From DASWJZ01 sp963805325 (lineage in GTDB: Bacteria; Pseudomonadota; Alphaproteobacteria; Rhizobiales; Afifellaceae), in contig CAWDTS010000002.1 of assembly GCA_963805325.1 (NCBI GenBank), positions 248,001 through 312,000 of the forward strand: 64,000 nt of DNA, read 5' to 3'. Shown piece by piece: positions 16,812 to 25,608 of the stretch. The translations under genes were made by a program, and so were the position numbers. A model generated the notes under the pieces. The model was given only the letters and a program-made list of their open reading frames with translations. It did not search any database and was not told the DNA's origin. Each line of letters begins with the position of its first letter. Positions within the stretch are counted from its first letter, which is position 1.

Positions 16812-19758
16812 TTACTCCGCCGCCTCGACCCTTCTCCTCGCCGGCCTCCTCGCCAGCACCGGCTTGAGGAAAGCCCCCGTATAGACTGCGCTTCTCCTTG
16901 ACGATCGCCTCCGGCGGTCCCGCCGCGACGATCTCGCCCCCGCCGTCGCCGCCTTCGGGGCCGAGGTCGATGATCCAGTCAGCGGTCTTGATGACCTCGA
17001 GGTTGTGCTCGATGACGACGACCGTGTTGCCCTGGTCGACCAGCTCGTGGAGCACGTCGAGGAGCTTCGCCACGTCGTGGAAGTGCAGGCCGGTGGTCGG
17101 CTCGTCGAGGATGTAGAGCGTGCGACCCGTTGCTCTCTTGGACAGCTCCTTGGACAACTTTACGCGCTGCGCCTCGCCGCCGGAGAGCGTCGTCGCCTGC
17201 TGGCCGATGTGGATGTAGGAGAGGCCGACGCGGGAGAGCGTCTCCAGCTTGTCGCGGATCGAGGGCACGGCCTGGAAGAATTCGCGGCCTTCCTCCACCG
17301 TCATGTCGAGCACGTCGGCGATCGACTTGCCCTTGAAGACGACCTCCAGCGTCTCGCGGTTGTAGCGCTTGCCCTGGCAGACGTCGCAGGTGACGTAGAC
17401 GTCGGGCAGGAAGTGCATCTCGATCTTGATGACGCCGTCGCCCTGGCACTTCTCGCAGCGCCCGCCCTTGACGTTGAAGGAGAAGCGGCCGGGTCCGTAG
17501 CCGCGCGCCTTCGCCTCCGGCAGGCCGGCGAACCATTCGCGGATCGGCGTGAAGGCGCCGGTGTAGGTCGCGGGGTTGGAGCGAGGCGTGCGACCAATGG
17601 GGGATTGGTCGATGTCGATGACCTTGTCGAGATGCTCAAGGCCGATCAGCGATTCATGCGGGGCAGGGTGCTCGCGCGCGCCGTTCAGCCGGCGGGCGAC
17701 GGCCTTGTAGATCGTGTCGATCAGAAGCGTGGATTTTCCGCCGCCCGAGACGCCGGTGACGGCGGTGAAGAGCCCGAGCGGGATCGCGGCGGTGACGTTC
17801 TTCAGGTTGTTGCCGGTCGCGCCGGTGACGACGAGCTGCCGGCCCTTCTGCGGCGCGCGGCGCTCCTCCGGCACTTCGATCTCGCGCACGCCCGAGAGAT
17901 ATTGCCCGGTGAGCGAGCGCGGGTTCGCCATGATCTCCGCGGGCGTGCCCTCCGCGATCACCTCACCGCCGTGGATGCCGGCGGCCGGGCCGATGTCGAC
18001 GACGTGGTCGGCTTCGCGGATCGCGTCCTCGTCGTGCTCCACCACGATCACCGTGTTGCCGAGATCGCGCAGGTGCTTCAGCGTTTCGAGCAGCCGCGCG
18101 TTGTCGCGCTGGTGCAGGCCGATCGACGGCTCGTCGAGCACGTAGAGCACGCCGGTCAGGCCGGAGCCGATCTGCGAGGCGAGGCGGATGCGCTGGCTCT
18201 CGCCGCCGGAGAGCGTGCCGGAATTGCGCGAGAGGGTGAGATAATCGAGGCCGACGTCGTTCAGGAAATCGAGCCGCTCGCGGATCTCCTTCAGGATGCG
18301 GCCGGCGATCTCGTTCTGCTGTTTCGTCAGCGTCGTGGGCAGGTCGGCGAACCATTGGCCGGCGGCGCGGATCGATTTCTCCGCGACCTGGCTGATGTTC
18401 GCGCCGGCGAGCTTCACCGCCAGCGCTTCGGGCTTCAGCCGCGCGCCGTGGCAGACCTCGCAGGGGGTCGCGGAGAAGAAACGGCCGATCTCCTCGCGCA
18501 CCCAGGCGGAGTCCGTTTCTTTCCAGCGCCGCTCCAGGTTCGGGATGACGCCCTCGAAAACCTTGCTGGTCTCGTAGGAGCGTAGCCCGTCGTCATAGAC
18601 GAAGCCGATCTTCTCGCTGCCGGTGCCGTGCAAGATGGCGTTTTGCGCGCGCTCCGAAAGGTCGGACCAGCGGTCGGTCAGCTTGAATTTGTAGGCGCGC
18701 GCCAGGCCTTCCAGCGTCTGCAGGAAATAGGGCGAGGACGTCTTCGACCAGGGCGCGATGGCGCCGCCCTTCAGCGTCGCGTTGTGATCGGGGATGACGA
18801 GGTCGGCGTCGATCGCCTGCTTGGTGCCGAGCCCGTCGCATTCCGGGCAGGCGCCGAACGGGTTGTTGAAGGAGAAGAGCCGCGGCTCGATCTCCGAAAT
18901 CGTGAAGCCGGAGACGGGACAGGCGAATTTCTCCGAGAACAGCAGGCGCTCATGCGTCTCGTTCTTCGACTTGTGGGCGGCGTCCGCGCCGTGCGGCGGC
19001 AGCGCCTTGTCGGCAAGCTCGGCGATGGCGAGACCGTCGGCGATCTTCAGCGCCGTTTCCAGCGAGTCCGCGAGGCGCGCAGAAATGTCGGCGCGGACGA
19101 CCACGCGGTCGACGACGATGTCGATGTCGTGCTTGAGCTTTTTGTCGAGGGCAGGGGCCTCGGCGATCTCGACGAATTTCCCGTCGATCTTGGCGCGCTG
19201 GAAGCCCTTCTTCATGAACTCGGCGAGGTCTTTCCGATACTCGCCCTTCCGCCCGCGCACGACGGGGGCGAGGAGATAGAGCCGCGTGCCTTCGGGGAGC
19301 GCCAGGATGCGGTCGACCATCTGGCTGACCGTCTGGCTCTCGATCGGCAGCCCCGTCGCCGGCGAATAGGGGATGCCGACGCGGGCGAAGAGCAGCCGCA
19401 TGTAGTCGTAGATTTCCGTCACCGTGCCGACGGTGGAGCGCGGGTTTCTGGAGGTCGTCTTCTGTTCAATTGAAATTGCCGGCGAGAGCCCGTCGATCTG
19501 GTCGACGTCGGGCTTCTGCATCATCTCCAGGAACTGCCGCGCGTAGGCCGACAGCGACTCCACATAACGCCGCTGCCCCTCGGCGTAGATCGTGTCGAAG
19601 GCGAGCGAGGATTTTCCCGAGCCCGACAGCCCCGTCATCACAATCAGGCTGTCGCGCGGCAGGTCGATGTCGATGTTCTTGAGATTGTGCTCGCGCGCAC
19701 CGCGGATCGCGATGAACTTGCCCGTGCCGGCTCTGGAGGCGGGCTTATTCTTTGCCAT
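16812..19758 (-). CDS. uvrA: Excinuclease ABC subunit A (UvrA; 3' frameshift)
   Basis: Damage-recognition ATPase of nucleotide excision repair, acting with UvrB and UvrC. Both ABC modules are present: Walker A GLSGSGKSSLAF and GVSGGGKSTLL, and two LSGGE signatures. The zinc modules are CEKCQGDG..CDVCQGKRY and the CPVSG..CPECDG insertion-domain cluster. The start MAKNKPASRAGTG at 19758 is chosen over an upstream in-frame ATG. Near the end one extra C in the run at 16874-16878 shifts the frame. Without it the protein ends FLKPVLARRPARRRVEAAE at 16812, a normal UvrA tail, with 981 residues. An SOS box lies upstream. Confidence 0.96.
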
Positions 19759-19938
19759 GGTGCGTCGGTCCGAAGGGGAGGCGCGGCGCTTGCCGCCCCC
19801 CAAACTTAGGCTGTTCGCGCGCTTAGACAAGCGTCGGCTCCCGATTGTCCCCGATCTTGCCGCCGCGCTCCTGACATGCGCTCGGCGCGGGGCGAATCCG
19901 GGTCGGAGGATGCTGGCGGAGAGCAATGTCATTGTAAA

Positions 19939-19953
19939 GAACAAAGTGCGAAC
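19939..19953 (-). promoter_or_regulatory. LexA (SOS) box upstream of uvrA
   Basis: GAAC-AAAGTGC-GAAC, read GTTC-N7-GTTC on the uvrA strand, matches the alphaproteobacterial LexA operator exactly. It lies 181 bases before the uvrA start. A second perfect copy of the pattern lies upstream of ssb in this window, which argues against chance. Confidence 0.78.
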
Positions 19954-20052
19954 ACGCTGAGTGCGCGGAGTTGGGGACGTGCGCCGCAGAGGGTAATCTC
20001 CAAGCGCCGCTCAGCGGGCAGGCTGGTGAAATCTCAGAAGTGCGAGGCGCGA

Positions 20053-20436
20053 ATGCCGGAGGAAATGGTCAGCGTCCGATACATGGTCGACGACGTGGAG
20101 GCGGCGTCGCGTGGTACACGACGCATCTCGGCTTCTCGGTTCTGACCAGCTACTCCGCCCGCCTTCGCGGACGTGAAGCGAGGCGCGCTCAGGCTGCTGC
20201 TCAGCGGCCCGACGAGCTCGGCCGGACGGCCGATGCCCGACGGCGAGCGGCCGGGGCCGGGCGGCTGGAACCGCATCCACCTCATCGTCGATGATCTGCC
20301 CGCCGAGGTCGCGCGGCTCAAGGCCGCCGGCGTCAAGTTCCGCAACGATATCGTAAGCGGGCCCGGCGGCTCGCAGGTGCTGCTCGTCGATCCGTCAGGC
20401 AATTTGGTGGAGCTGTTTCAGGCGAGGGGGCGATGA
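20053..20436 (+). CDS. VOC-family (glyoxalase-like) protein (two frameshifts)
   Basis: A vicinal-oxygen-chelate domain protein, about 127 residues after repair. The pieces are MPEEMVSVRYMVDDVEAA, then VAWYTTHLGFSVLTSYS, then PAFADVKRGALRLLLSGP and the C-terminal GWNRIHLIVDDLPAEVARLK with VLLVDPSGNLVELFQ. The second frame is reached by one missing base near 20104 and the third by one extra base near 20160. The motifs YxxxLGF and DPxGNxxEL are standard for single-domain VOC proteins. It overlaps the following GST gene by four bases. Substrate unknown. Confidence 0.78.
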
Positions 20437-21133
20437 ACAACGCGATGACCATCACCATCACCGCCTTTGAACGCTCGCCCGATGGCGGCAGCGGGCTGGC
20501 GCGCGATACGCGCGTTCGCTGGGCGCTGGAGGAAGTGGGCCAGCCCTACGAAGTTCGTCGTGTTTCGTTCAGCGCGCTGAAGCAACCCGCGCATCTGGCG
20601 CTGCATCCGTTCGGGCAGATTCCGACCTACGAAGACGGCGATCTCGCGCTGTTCGAAACCGGGTCGATCGTGTTGCATATCGCGGAGCGCCATGCGGGCC
20701 TCTTACCGCCCAATACCGAAGATGGGGCGAATGCGCGGGCGCGGGCGATCACATGGATGTTCGCCGCGCTCAGCACGGTGGAGCCGCCGATCCTTGAATT
20801 TGTAAATGCCAAGCTCCTCGAGGGCGACAAGCCCTGGTCCGCTGAGCGCATGCCTCTGGTCGAGGATCGCGTCCGCGACCGGCTGCGCCAGCTTTCCGCT
20901 CACTTTCTTGCCCGCCGAAGCCTCGGCGAAGGCGGGGGCGATGCCGACTGGCTCGACGGTGCAGTTTTAGCGCGGGCGACCTTATGATGGTGCATGTGCT
21001 GCAGAGGCTGAAGCCATCCGGCATTCTGGCGGAATTTCCGAACCTCGCCGCCTATGTCGCCCGCGGCGAAGCGCGGCCCGCCTACAAGCGGGCTTTCGCC
21101 GCGCAATTGGCGGCTAACACCGACAAAAAATGA
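20433..21133 (+). CDS. Glutathione S-transferase family protein (one frameshift)
   Basis: A soluble GST-like protein. The thioredoxin-fold N-terminal half has the cis-Pro region HPFGQIPTYEDGDLALFETGSIV. The C-terminal helical domain reads DADWLDG, then, after removal of one base in the GTTTTA at 20964-20968, FSAGDLMMVHVLQRL with AYVARGEARPAYKRA, ending at TGA 21131-21133. The repaired length is about 233 residues. A 26-base palindrome at 20911-20936 is read through as ARRSLGEGG and interrupts the usual short loop before DADWLDG. It is coupled to the VOC gene upstream by a four-base overlap, and its stop overlaps the ATG of a truncated luciferase-like gene. Confidence 0.84.
20911..20936. repeat. 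Palindromic element inserted in the GST coding sequence
   Basis: CCCGCC and GGCGGG form the outer arms, with an inner GCC-TC-GGC stem separated by GAA/GAA. It keeps the reading frame and encodes ARRSLGEGG, a peptide I associate with intragenic palindromes in several Alphaproteobacteria. Confidence 0.6.
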
Positions 21134-21299
21134 ACCGCATCGGCTTTCTCTCCTTCGGTCACTGGACGCCTTCGCTGTAGTCTCGCGTGCGAACGGCGTC
21201 GGACGCGCTCCTTCAATCGATAGACCTCGCCGTCGCGGCGGAGAGCTTGGGGCGGACGGGGCGTATTTCCTTGCAGCCTGCGGCGATGGGAAGCGCTGA
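21130..21299 (+). pseudogene. N-terminal remnant of a luciferase-like (LLM) flavin monooxygenase
   Basis: From ATG 21130 the sequence reads MNRIGFLSFGHWTPS, then, with small frame changes and a stop, SRVRTASDALLQSIDLAVAA and LGADGAYF. This matches the start of the bacterial luciferase-like monooxygenase family, about 340 residues in full. Similarity ends after roughly 50 codons, and unrelated sequence follows up to the aldo/keto reductase. The ATG overlaps the GST stop (ATGA), as expected for an original operon. The remaining bases to 21451 show nothing else. It is a truncated gene or a local assembly deletion. Confidence 0.6.
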
Positions 21300-21451
21300 C
21301 AATTCCGCCGCTTTAGCGTAAGGTCACTGCAATTCCCCAGATCGGCCGCCTCGGCCCTCTCCGTTTTTATCTCGACGCGTAGCGGTTTGCCGTCTCGGCC
21401 GCCGTCGACACGTCGGCCCGCCTTCGCAACTCCCGCCTTGGAGAAAATGCC

Positions 21452-22504
21452 ATGCGCTACAATCAGCTTGGCCGCACCGGCCTTTACGTCTCAGAGCTCT
21501 GCCTCGGCACGATGACATTCGGCGGCAGCGACGACACCGGCATCTGGCAGCACATCGGAAAGCTCGAGCAGGACGCCGTCGACGCCATCGTCAAGCGCTC
21601 GCTCGAGGCCGGCATCAACTTCATCGACACCGCCGACGTCTATTCCAGCGGACGCTCGGAAGAGCTGCTCGGGCAGTCGCTCAAGAATCTCGGGGTGAAG
21701 CGCTCTGACGTGGTCATCGCGACGAAATTCTTCGGCGTGACGGGGAAGGGGCCGAACGATCGCGGCGGCTCGCGCGGCCACATCATGGACGCGGTAGAGG
21801 CAAGCCTGAAGCGCATGCAGGTCGACCACATCGATCTTTACCAGGTCCACGCGTTCGATCAGGTGACGCCGCCGGAGGAGACGCTGCGCGCGCTCGACGA
21901 CCTCGTGTCGCGTGGGCTCGTGCGCTACATCGGCTGCTCCAACTGGTCGGCTTGGCGGCTGGCGAAGGCGCTCGGCATCTCGGAGCGGCGCGGCTACGCC
22001 CGCTACGAGACCATCCAGTCCTACTACACCATCGCCGGCCGCGACCTTGAGCGCGAGATCGTGCCGCTGCTTCACGAGGAGAAGGTCGGGCTGATGGTGT
22101 GGAGTCCGCTCGCCGGCGGGCTGCTCTCCGGCAAATACCGTCCGAACACCAAGACGCCCGAGGGCGTGCGCCGCGCGCAGTTCGACTTCCCGCCGGTGGA
22201 CCTCGACCGCGCGTGGAAGGTGATCGATGCGATGCGGGAGATCGCCGACGCGAAGGGCGTCTCCGTCGCGCGCGTCGCGCTCGCCTGGCTTCTGCACAAG
22301 CCCTGGGTGACGAGCGTCATTATCGGTGCGAAGCGGATCGAGCAGCTCGAAGACAATCTCGCTGCCGTGACGTTGTCGCTCTCGGCGGACGAGATGGCGA
22401 AGCTCGACGAGGTCAGCGCACTGCCCTCGGAGTATCCGGGCTGGATGCTCGCGCGGCAGGGCGCCAACCGCGTGCTGGCGCCGGTTGCGCCCGATCGCGG
22501 GTGA
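21452..22504 (+). CDS. Aldo/keto reductase
   Basis: A 350-residue NADPH-dependent carbonyl reductase with a TIM-barrel fold. The catalytic tetrad is visible: Asp and Tyr in FIDTADVYSSGRSEELLG, Lys in IATKFF, and His in YQVHAFD. The cofactor-binding C-terminal part has SVIIGAKRIEQLEDNL. The sequence is closest to the bacterial group containing the YajO/YhdN-type general aldo/keto reductases. GGAGAAAAT lies just before the ATG. It stands alone and is followed by a strong hairpin. The substrate is not predictable. Confidence 0.93.
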   Translation: MRYNQLGRTGLYVSELCLGTMTFGGSDDTGIWQHIGKLEQDAVDAIVKRSLEAGINFIDTADVYSSGRSEELLGQSLKNLGVKRSDVVIATKFFGVTGKGPNDRGGSRGHIMDAVEASLKRMQVDHIDLYQVHAFDQVTPPEETLRALDDLVSRGLVRYIGCSNWSAWRLAKALGISERRGYARYETIQSYYTIAGRDLEREIVPLLHEEKVGLMVWSPLAGGLLSGKYRPNTKTPEGVRRAQFDFPPVDLDRAWKVIDAMREIADAKGVSVARVALAWLLHKPWVTSVIIGAKRIEQLEDNLAAVTLSLSADEMAKLDEVSALPSEYPGWMLARQGANRVLAPVAPDRG

Positions 22505-22509
22505 AGCTC

Positions 22510-22540
22510 CGGGCGTGCCCGCAGAGCGCGGGCACGCCCG
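22510..22540 (+). terminator. Terminator of the aldo/keto reductase gene
   Basis: A perfect 13-bp stem CGGGCGTGCCCGC/GCGGGCACGCCCG with a five-base loop begins six bases after the stop codon. The nearest T-run (CCTTTTTC) comes about 16 bases later, so termination may not be purely intrinsic. Confidence 0.7.
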
Positions 22541-22609
22541 TCCGCATCTTGTTAGCCTTTTTCTCCTAGACTGGCTCCTTTGGACCCCAGGACAGGAGCG
22601 AAGTGGATC

Positions 22610-23320
22610 GTGGACCGGGCCGACTGGGACGAACTCGCTGAAGATTTCGAAGAACTCGTCGTCGACGTCACGCGTGACCAGACGGGCGACCAGCTAAGCC
22701 GCTTCGTTGCCGCTGCACAGCTGCCGGAGAGAGCGGTCCTCGTCGATCTCGGCTGCGGCATCGGTTCCTTCATCCACCGCTTCGGCAAGCATTTCGCAGA
22801 GATCGTCGGCGTCGAGCATTCGCCGAAGATCATTGCGCGCGCCAAGGCGAAATGCGCCGGCGTGAAAAATCTGCGCTGGCTCACGCTGGACGTCGCGCGT
22901 GCGGCGAAGCGGGTCGGATCGTGCGCCGACCTTACCGTCTGCATGAACGTCATCACCGCCGACAACGCAGCGGAGCGGATCGCACAGTGGCGCGGCGTGC
23001 GGGCCGTGACCAAGCCGTCAGGTTTTGCGCTCGTCGTCGTGCCGTCGATGGAGTCGGAGCGGATGGTGCAGAAGCACACACCGGCCGGCAAAAGCGGCAA
23101 GCCGACCTTCAAGGACGACGGCCTTTCGCAGAAAGGCGGCAGCTGGCAGAAGCACTATCGGCGCGACGAGCTGACGGCGATCCTTGCGCGCCACGGCTTC
23201 AAGGTCGTGCGCATCGGGCGCGTCTATTCGCCCTGGTCGCGTGAAGGGCTGCGCAAGCCGCGCAACCCTGCCTTCAAAAGCCCCTGGGATTGGATCTGCC
23301 TGGCGCAGCGCAGCGCCTGA
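22610..23320 (+). CDS. Class I SAM-dependent methyltransferase
   Basis: About 236 residues with a Rossmann methyltransferase core. Motif I is VLVDLGCGIGSFI, the acidic end of beta-2 is GVEHSPKII, and motif IV corresponds to ADLTVCMNVITAD. The C-terminal SWQKHYRRDELTAILARHGF is typical of family members with a final substrate-binding helix. The start is uncertain: GTG 22610 follows GGAG at 11 bases, whereas TTG 22580 would add ten residues. It converges with the DUF892 gene across a long hairpin. The substrate is unknown. Confidence 0.86.
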   Translation: MDRADWDELAEDFEELVVDVTRDQTGDQLSRFVAAAQLPERAVLVDLGCGIGSFIHRFGKHFAEIVGVEHSPKIIARAKAKCAGVKNLRWLTLDVARAAKRVGSCADLTVCMNVITADNAAERIAQWRGVRAVTKPSGFALVVVPSMESERMVQKHTPAGKSGKPTFKDDGLSQKGGSWQKHYRRDELTAILARHGFKVVRIGRVYSPWSREGLRKPRNPAFKSPWDWICLAQRSA

Positions 23321-23327
23321 GGCGAGT

Positions 23328-23356
23328 GGGATCGCCTCGTCAAGCAAGGCGATCCC
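23328..23356. terminator. Inverted repeat between convergent genes
   Basis: A perfect 10-bp stem GGGATCGCCT/AGGCGATCCC with a nine-base loop lies between the methyltransferase and DUF892 stops. Its position suggests a bidirectional terminator, although no T-tract follows on either strand. Confidence 0.5.
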
Positions 23357-23371
23357 GGTCGGTCAAAGCGC

Positions 23372-23872
23372 CTAGGCGGCCTCGGCTTCCTGGTTAACCG
23401 CGGTCTTGGCGATCTCAGTCAGCGCTTCGTCGGTCGATTCCTCCTCGTCGAGGGTCTCCTCAAGCAAGGCGACCGCCTTGTCCAGACCAAGCTCCTCCGC
23501 CCAAGTCGCCAGCGTGCCGTAGCGCGAAATCTCGTAATGCTCGACAGCCTGCGCCGCCGCCAGAAGGCCAGCATCGAGCGCGGGAGAGCCCTTGTATTCG
23601 TCCATGATCTCCGCGCCCTCATCGGTGATGCCGACGATCGCCGCGCAGGTCTTTCCCTGCGGTTTCTTATCGATCAGCGCGAACACCTTTTCGAGCCGCC
23701 CGATCTGCTCCTCGGTCTCGCCGCGGTGCTTCTCGAACGCAGCTTTCAGCTGAGGATTCTTTGCCGCCTTCATCATCTTCGGCAGAGTCGATAGAATTTT
23801 CTTCTCGGCGAAATAGATGTCTTTCAGCGTGTCGTGAAAGAGCTGGTCGAGCGTCTTCTGTTCCTTTGCCAT
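23372..23872 (-). CDS. Ferritin-like DUF892 protein (YciE/YciF family)
   Basis: A 166-residue four-helix protein. The N-terminus LDQLFHDTLKDIYFAEKKIL and the centre GETEEQIGRLEKVFALI with AAQAVEHYEISRYGTL carry the Glu and His residues that form the ferritin-like di-iron site. The family is induced by envelope, osmotic or cold stress in other bacteria; its function is not established. The start MAKEQKTLDQLF at 23872 has AGGAG upstream and the family length, so the longer in-frame start is rejected. The YkgJ gene lies 53 bases upstream in the same direction. Confidence 0.9.
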   Translation of the reverse strand: MAKEQKTLDQLFHDTLKDIYFAEKKILSTLPKMMKAAKNPQLKAAFEKHRGETEEQIGRLEKVFALIDKKPQGKTCAAIVGITDEGAEIMDEYKGSPALDAGLLAAAQAVEHYEISRYGTLATWAEELGLDKAVALLEETLDEEESTDEALTEIAKTAVNQEAEAA

Positions 23873-23924
23873 CGGGCAATCTCCTGTTCGGCTGCCCAAC
23901 AACAATCCCGCCTGCAACTAGTTC

Positions 23925-24359
23925 CTATCGATGATCCGTCAGCGCGACGAATTCCGGATCTTCCTGCGCGCGACGCTCGAAGGAGAGGAAATCGTAGTAG
24001 CCGCAGCGGGCGCCGCCCGGGAAGGCTCGGCAGATCGCGGGGCGCGCCTCGTAGATGCCGCAGCAACGCTTCTCCTGATCGAAGAAGCGGCAGATCTTGC
24101 CGTAGTGCTCGTCGGCCTTGCGGCGCATGATGCGCTTGTAGCCGTGCTCGCTCTTGGTGAAGCGCTTTTCCGCCTGCTCCGGCGTCAGGCCGAAATGCTT
24201 CGCCAGCCGCTCCACGTCGTATTTCGTGACGGTGATGATCGGATAAGAGCAGCAGTAGCCGGGGCATTTGGCGCAGTTGTACTGGATGCGCTCGCCGGAC
24301 CCTTTGGCCGCGCCGTTTGCCTTGCCGTTCGCGGGCGCGCGCCCGTTGCTCTTCGCCAT
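23925..24359 (-). CDS. YkgJ-family cysteine cluster protein
   Basis: A 144-residue protein with the metal-binding pattern of the YkgJ (Fe-S/zinc cluster) family: CAKCPGYCC in the first half, then CRFFDQEKRCCGIYEARPAIC followed by RCGYYDF. An Ala/Gly/Lys-rich N-terminal stretch of about 25 residues precedes the domain and is probably disordered. The cysteine count and spacing fit a cluster-binding site; the chemical role of the family is unknown. It probably shares a transcript with the DUF892 gene downstream. Confidence 0.87.
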   Translation of the reverse strand: MAKSNGRAPANGKANGAAKGSGERIQYNCAKCPGYCCSYPIITVTKYDVERLAKHFGLTPEQAEKRFTKSEHGYKRIMRRKADEHYGKICRFFDQEKRCCGIYEARPAICRAFPGGARCGYYDFLSFERRAQEDPEFVALTDHR

Positions 24360-24493
24360 GTCTGTCCCGGATCCAGTTCGCCGCCGACGCGGCCGTCCAT
24401 GGTCCGCGCCTGCTACCTAATACAGGCGAAGGTCCAGGGGGAAGCGGGAGATGGCAAAGGAAGTGCGGTCATCCCCATCCCCGTGCGCGCACC

Positions 24494-24910
24494 TCAAAGC
24501 TTCACATTGCCGCGCTCGTCGAGCGTCCAACCCGGATTCCACGCCACCTCCCAGGGATGGCCGTCGGGATCGGCGAAGTAGCCGGAATAGCCGCCCCAGA
24601 ATGTTTCCTTCGCGGGCTTCAGGATGCGCGCGCCGGCGCGCTCCGCTTCCTTCAACACGGCGTCGACGTCGTCCTTCGAGCGTGCGTTATAGGCCAGCGT
24701 GATGCCGCCGAAGCCGCGCTCGTTCGGTGCAAGGCCCGCATCCTCGGCAAGCGCGGAGCGCGACCAGAGCGCCAAAATCATGCCGTTCAGCTGGAAGAAG
24801 ACGACGCTCGGATTCTCATTGCCACGCTTCCAGCCAAGCGCCTCGTAGAAGTGGAGCGCGCGCTCCAGGTCCGCGACGCCGAGCGTCACAAGGCTCAATC
24901 GCTGATCCAT
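24494..24910 (-). CDS. VOC-family (glyoxalase/bleomycin-resistance-like) protein
   Basis: A 138-residue single-domain VOC protein. LVTLGVADLERALHFYEALGW starts the first beta-alpha-beta unit. The second has FGGITLAYNA and ends in SGYFADPDGHPWEVAWNP, the DPdGHxWE motif of the family with the metal-ligand Glu. MDQRLSLVTLG at 24910 is preferred because it matches the family start; a second in-frame ATG lies 48 bases upstream. It diverges from ssb. The substrate is not predictable. Confidence 0.87.
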   Translation of the reverse strand: MDQRLSLVTLGVADLERALHFYEALGWKRGNENPSVVFFQLNGMILALWSRSALAEDAGLAPNERGFGGITLAYNARSKDDVDAVLKEAERAGARILKPAKETFWGGYSGYFADPDGHPWEVAWNPGWTLDERGNVKL

Positions 24911-24974
24911 CGCCGTCTCCATCCCGTAGCCGCCGATGTGGCGCAGCTTGATTCCCATCTACGCAGGGCCTATA

Positions 24975-24989
24975 GAACATAGCAAGAAC
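24975..24989 (+). promoter_or_regulatory. LexA (SOS) box upstream of ssb
   Basis: GAAC-ATAGCAA-GAAC fits the alphaproteobacterial LexA operator GAAC-N7-GAAC exactly. It lies 113 bases before the ssb start codon, in the intergenic region shared with the divergent VOC gene. Confidence 0.76.
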
Positions 24990-25101
24990 GCATTTGCGTT
25001 ACCCTGTGCACTGAAGCGAGCGGATTGTGGACAGGCGACGTCGGCCTGCTGCTTCGGGCGAACGATTGTGAGCAGGGTGACGGCAAGAACGGAGGCAAGT
25101 C

Positions 25102-25584
25102 ATGGCAGGCAGCGTCAACAAGGTGATCCTGGTCGGAAATCTCGGCCAGGACCCGGAGATCCGGCGGCTTCCGTCGGGTGATCCGGTCGTCAATCTCAGG
25201 ATCGCCACATCGGAGACCTGGCGCGACAAGAATTCCGGCGAGCGGAAGGAGAGGACGGAGTGGCACTCCGTCGTCATCTTCAACGAGAACCTCGCCAAGG
25301 TGGCGGAGCAGTACCTGAAGAAGGGCGCCAAGGTTTACATCGAGGGCCAGCTGCAGACGCGGCAGTGGGAGGACCAGTCAGGGCAGAAGCGCTATTCGAC
25401 CGAAGTCGTGCTGCAGCGTTTCCGCGGCGAATTGCAGATGCTCGATACCCGCAGCGGAGGCGGCGGCGAGGTCGCCGATCGCAGTGGCCGCGGGGCGGAG
25501 TTCGGCAGTTCAGGTCCGATGCAGCGGAACGGCCGCTCAGGCGCGACGCTCTCCGAAGAGATGGACGACGAGATTCCGTTCTAG
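25102..25584 (+). CDS. ssb: Single-stranded DNA-binding protein
   Basis: A 160-residue tetrameric SSB that protects single-stranded DNA in replication and repair. The OB fold is readable: SVNKVILVGNLGQDPEIR, TEWHSVVIFNENLAKVAEQY and GAKVYIEGQLQTRQW. A Gly/Ser-rich linker follows, and the protein ends in the acidic tip MDDEIPF, which recruits partner proteins. ACGGAGG precedes the ATG at 7 bases. The upstream SOS box suggests LexA control together with uvrA. The gene is complete and typical. Confidence 0.97.
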   Translation: MAGSVNKVILVGNLGQDPEIRRLPSGDPVVNLRIATSETWRDKNSGERKERTEWHSVVIFNENLAKVAEQYLKKGAKVYIEGQLQTRQWEDQSGQKRYSTEVVLQRFRGELQMLDTRSGGGGEVADRSGRGAEFGSSGPMQRNGRSGATLSEEMDDEIPF

Positions 25585-25608
25585 CCATCGGGTCGCGTCG
25601 GCGGTGCC

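Noticed and set aside
17005..18585. Open frame of 526 codons opposite uvrA
   Set aside because: Antisense shadow; uvrA motifs on the other strand explain the region completely.
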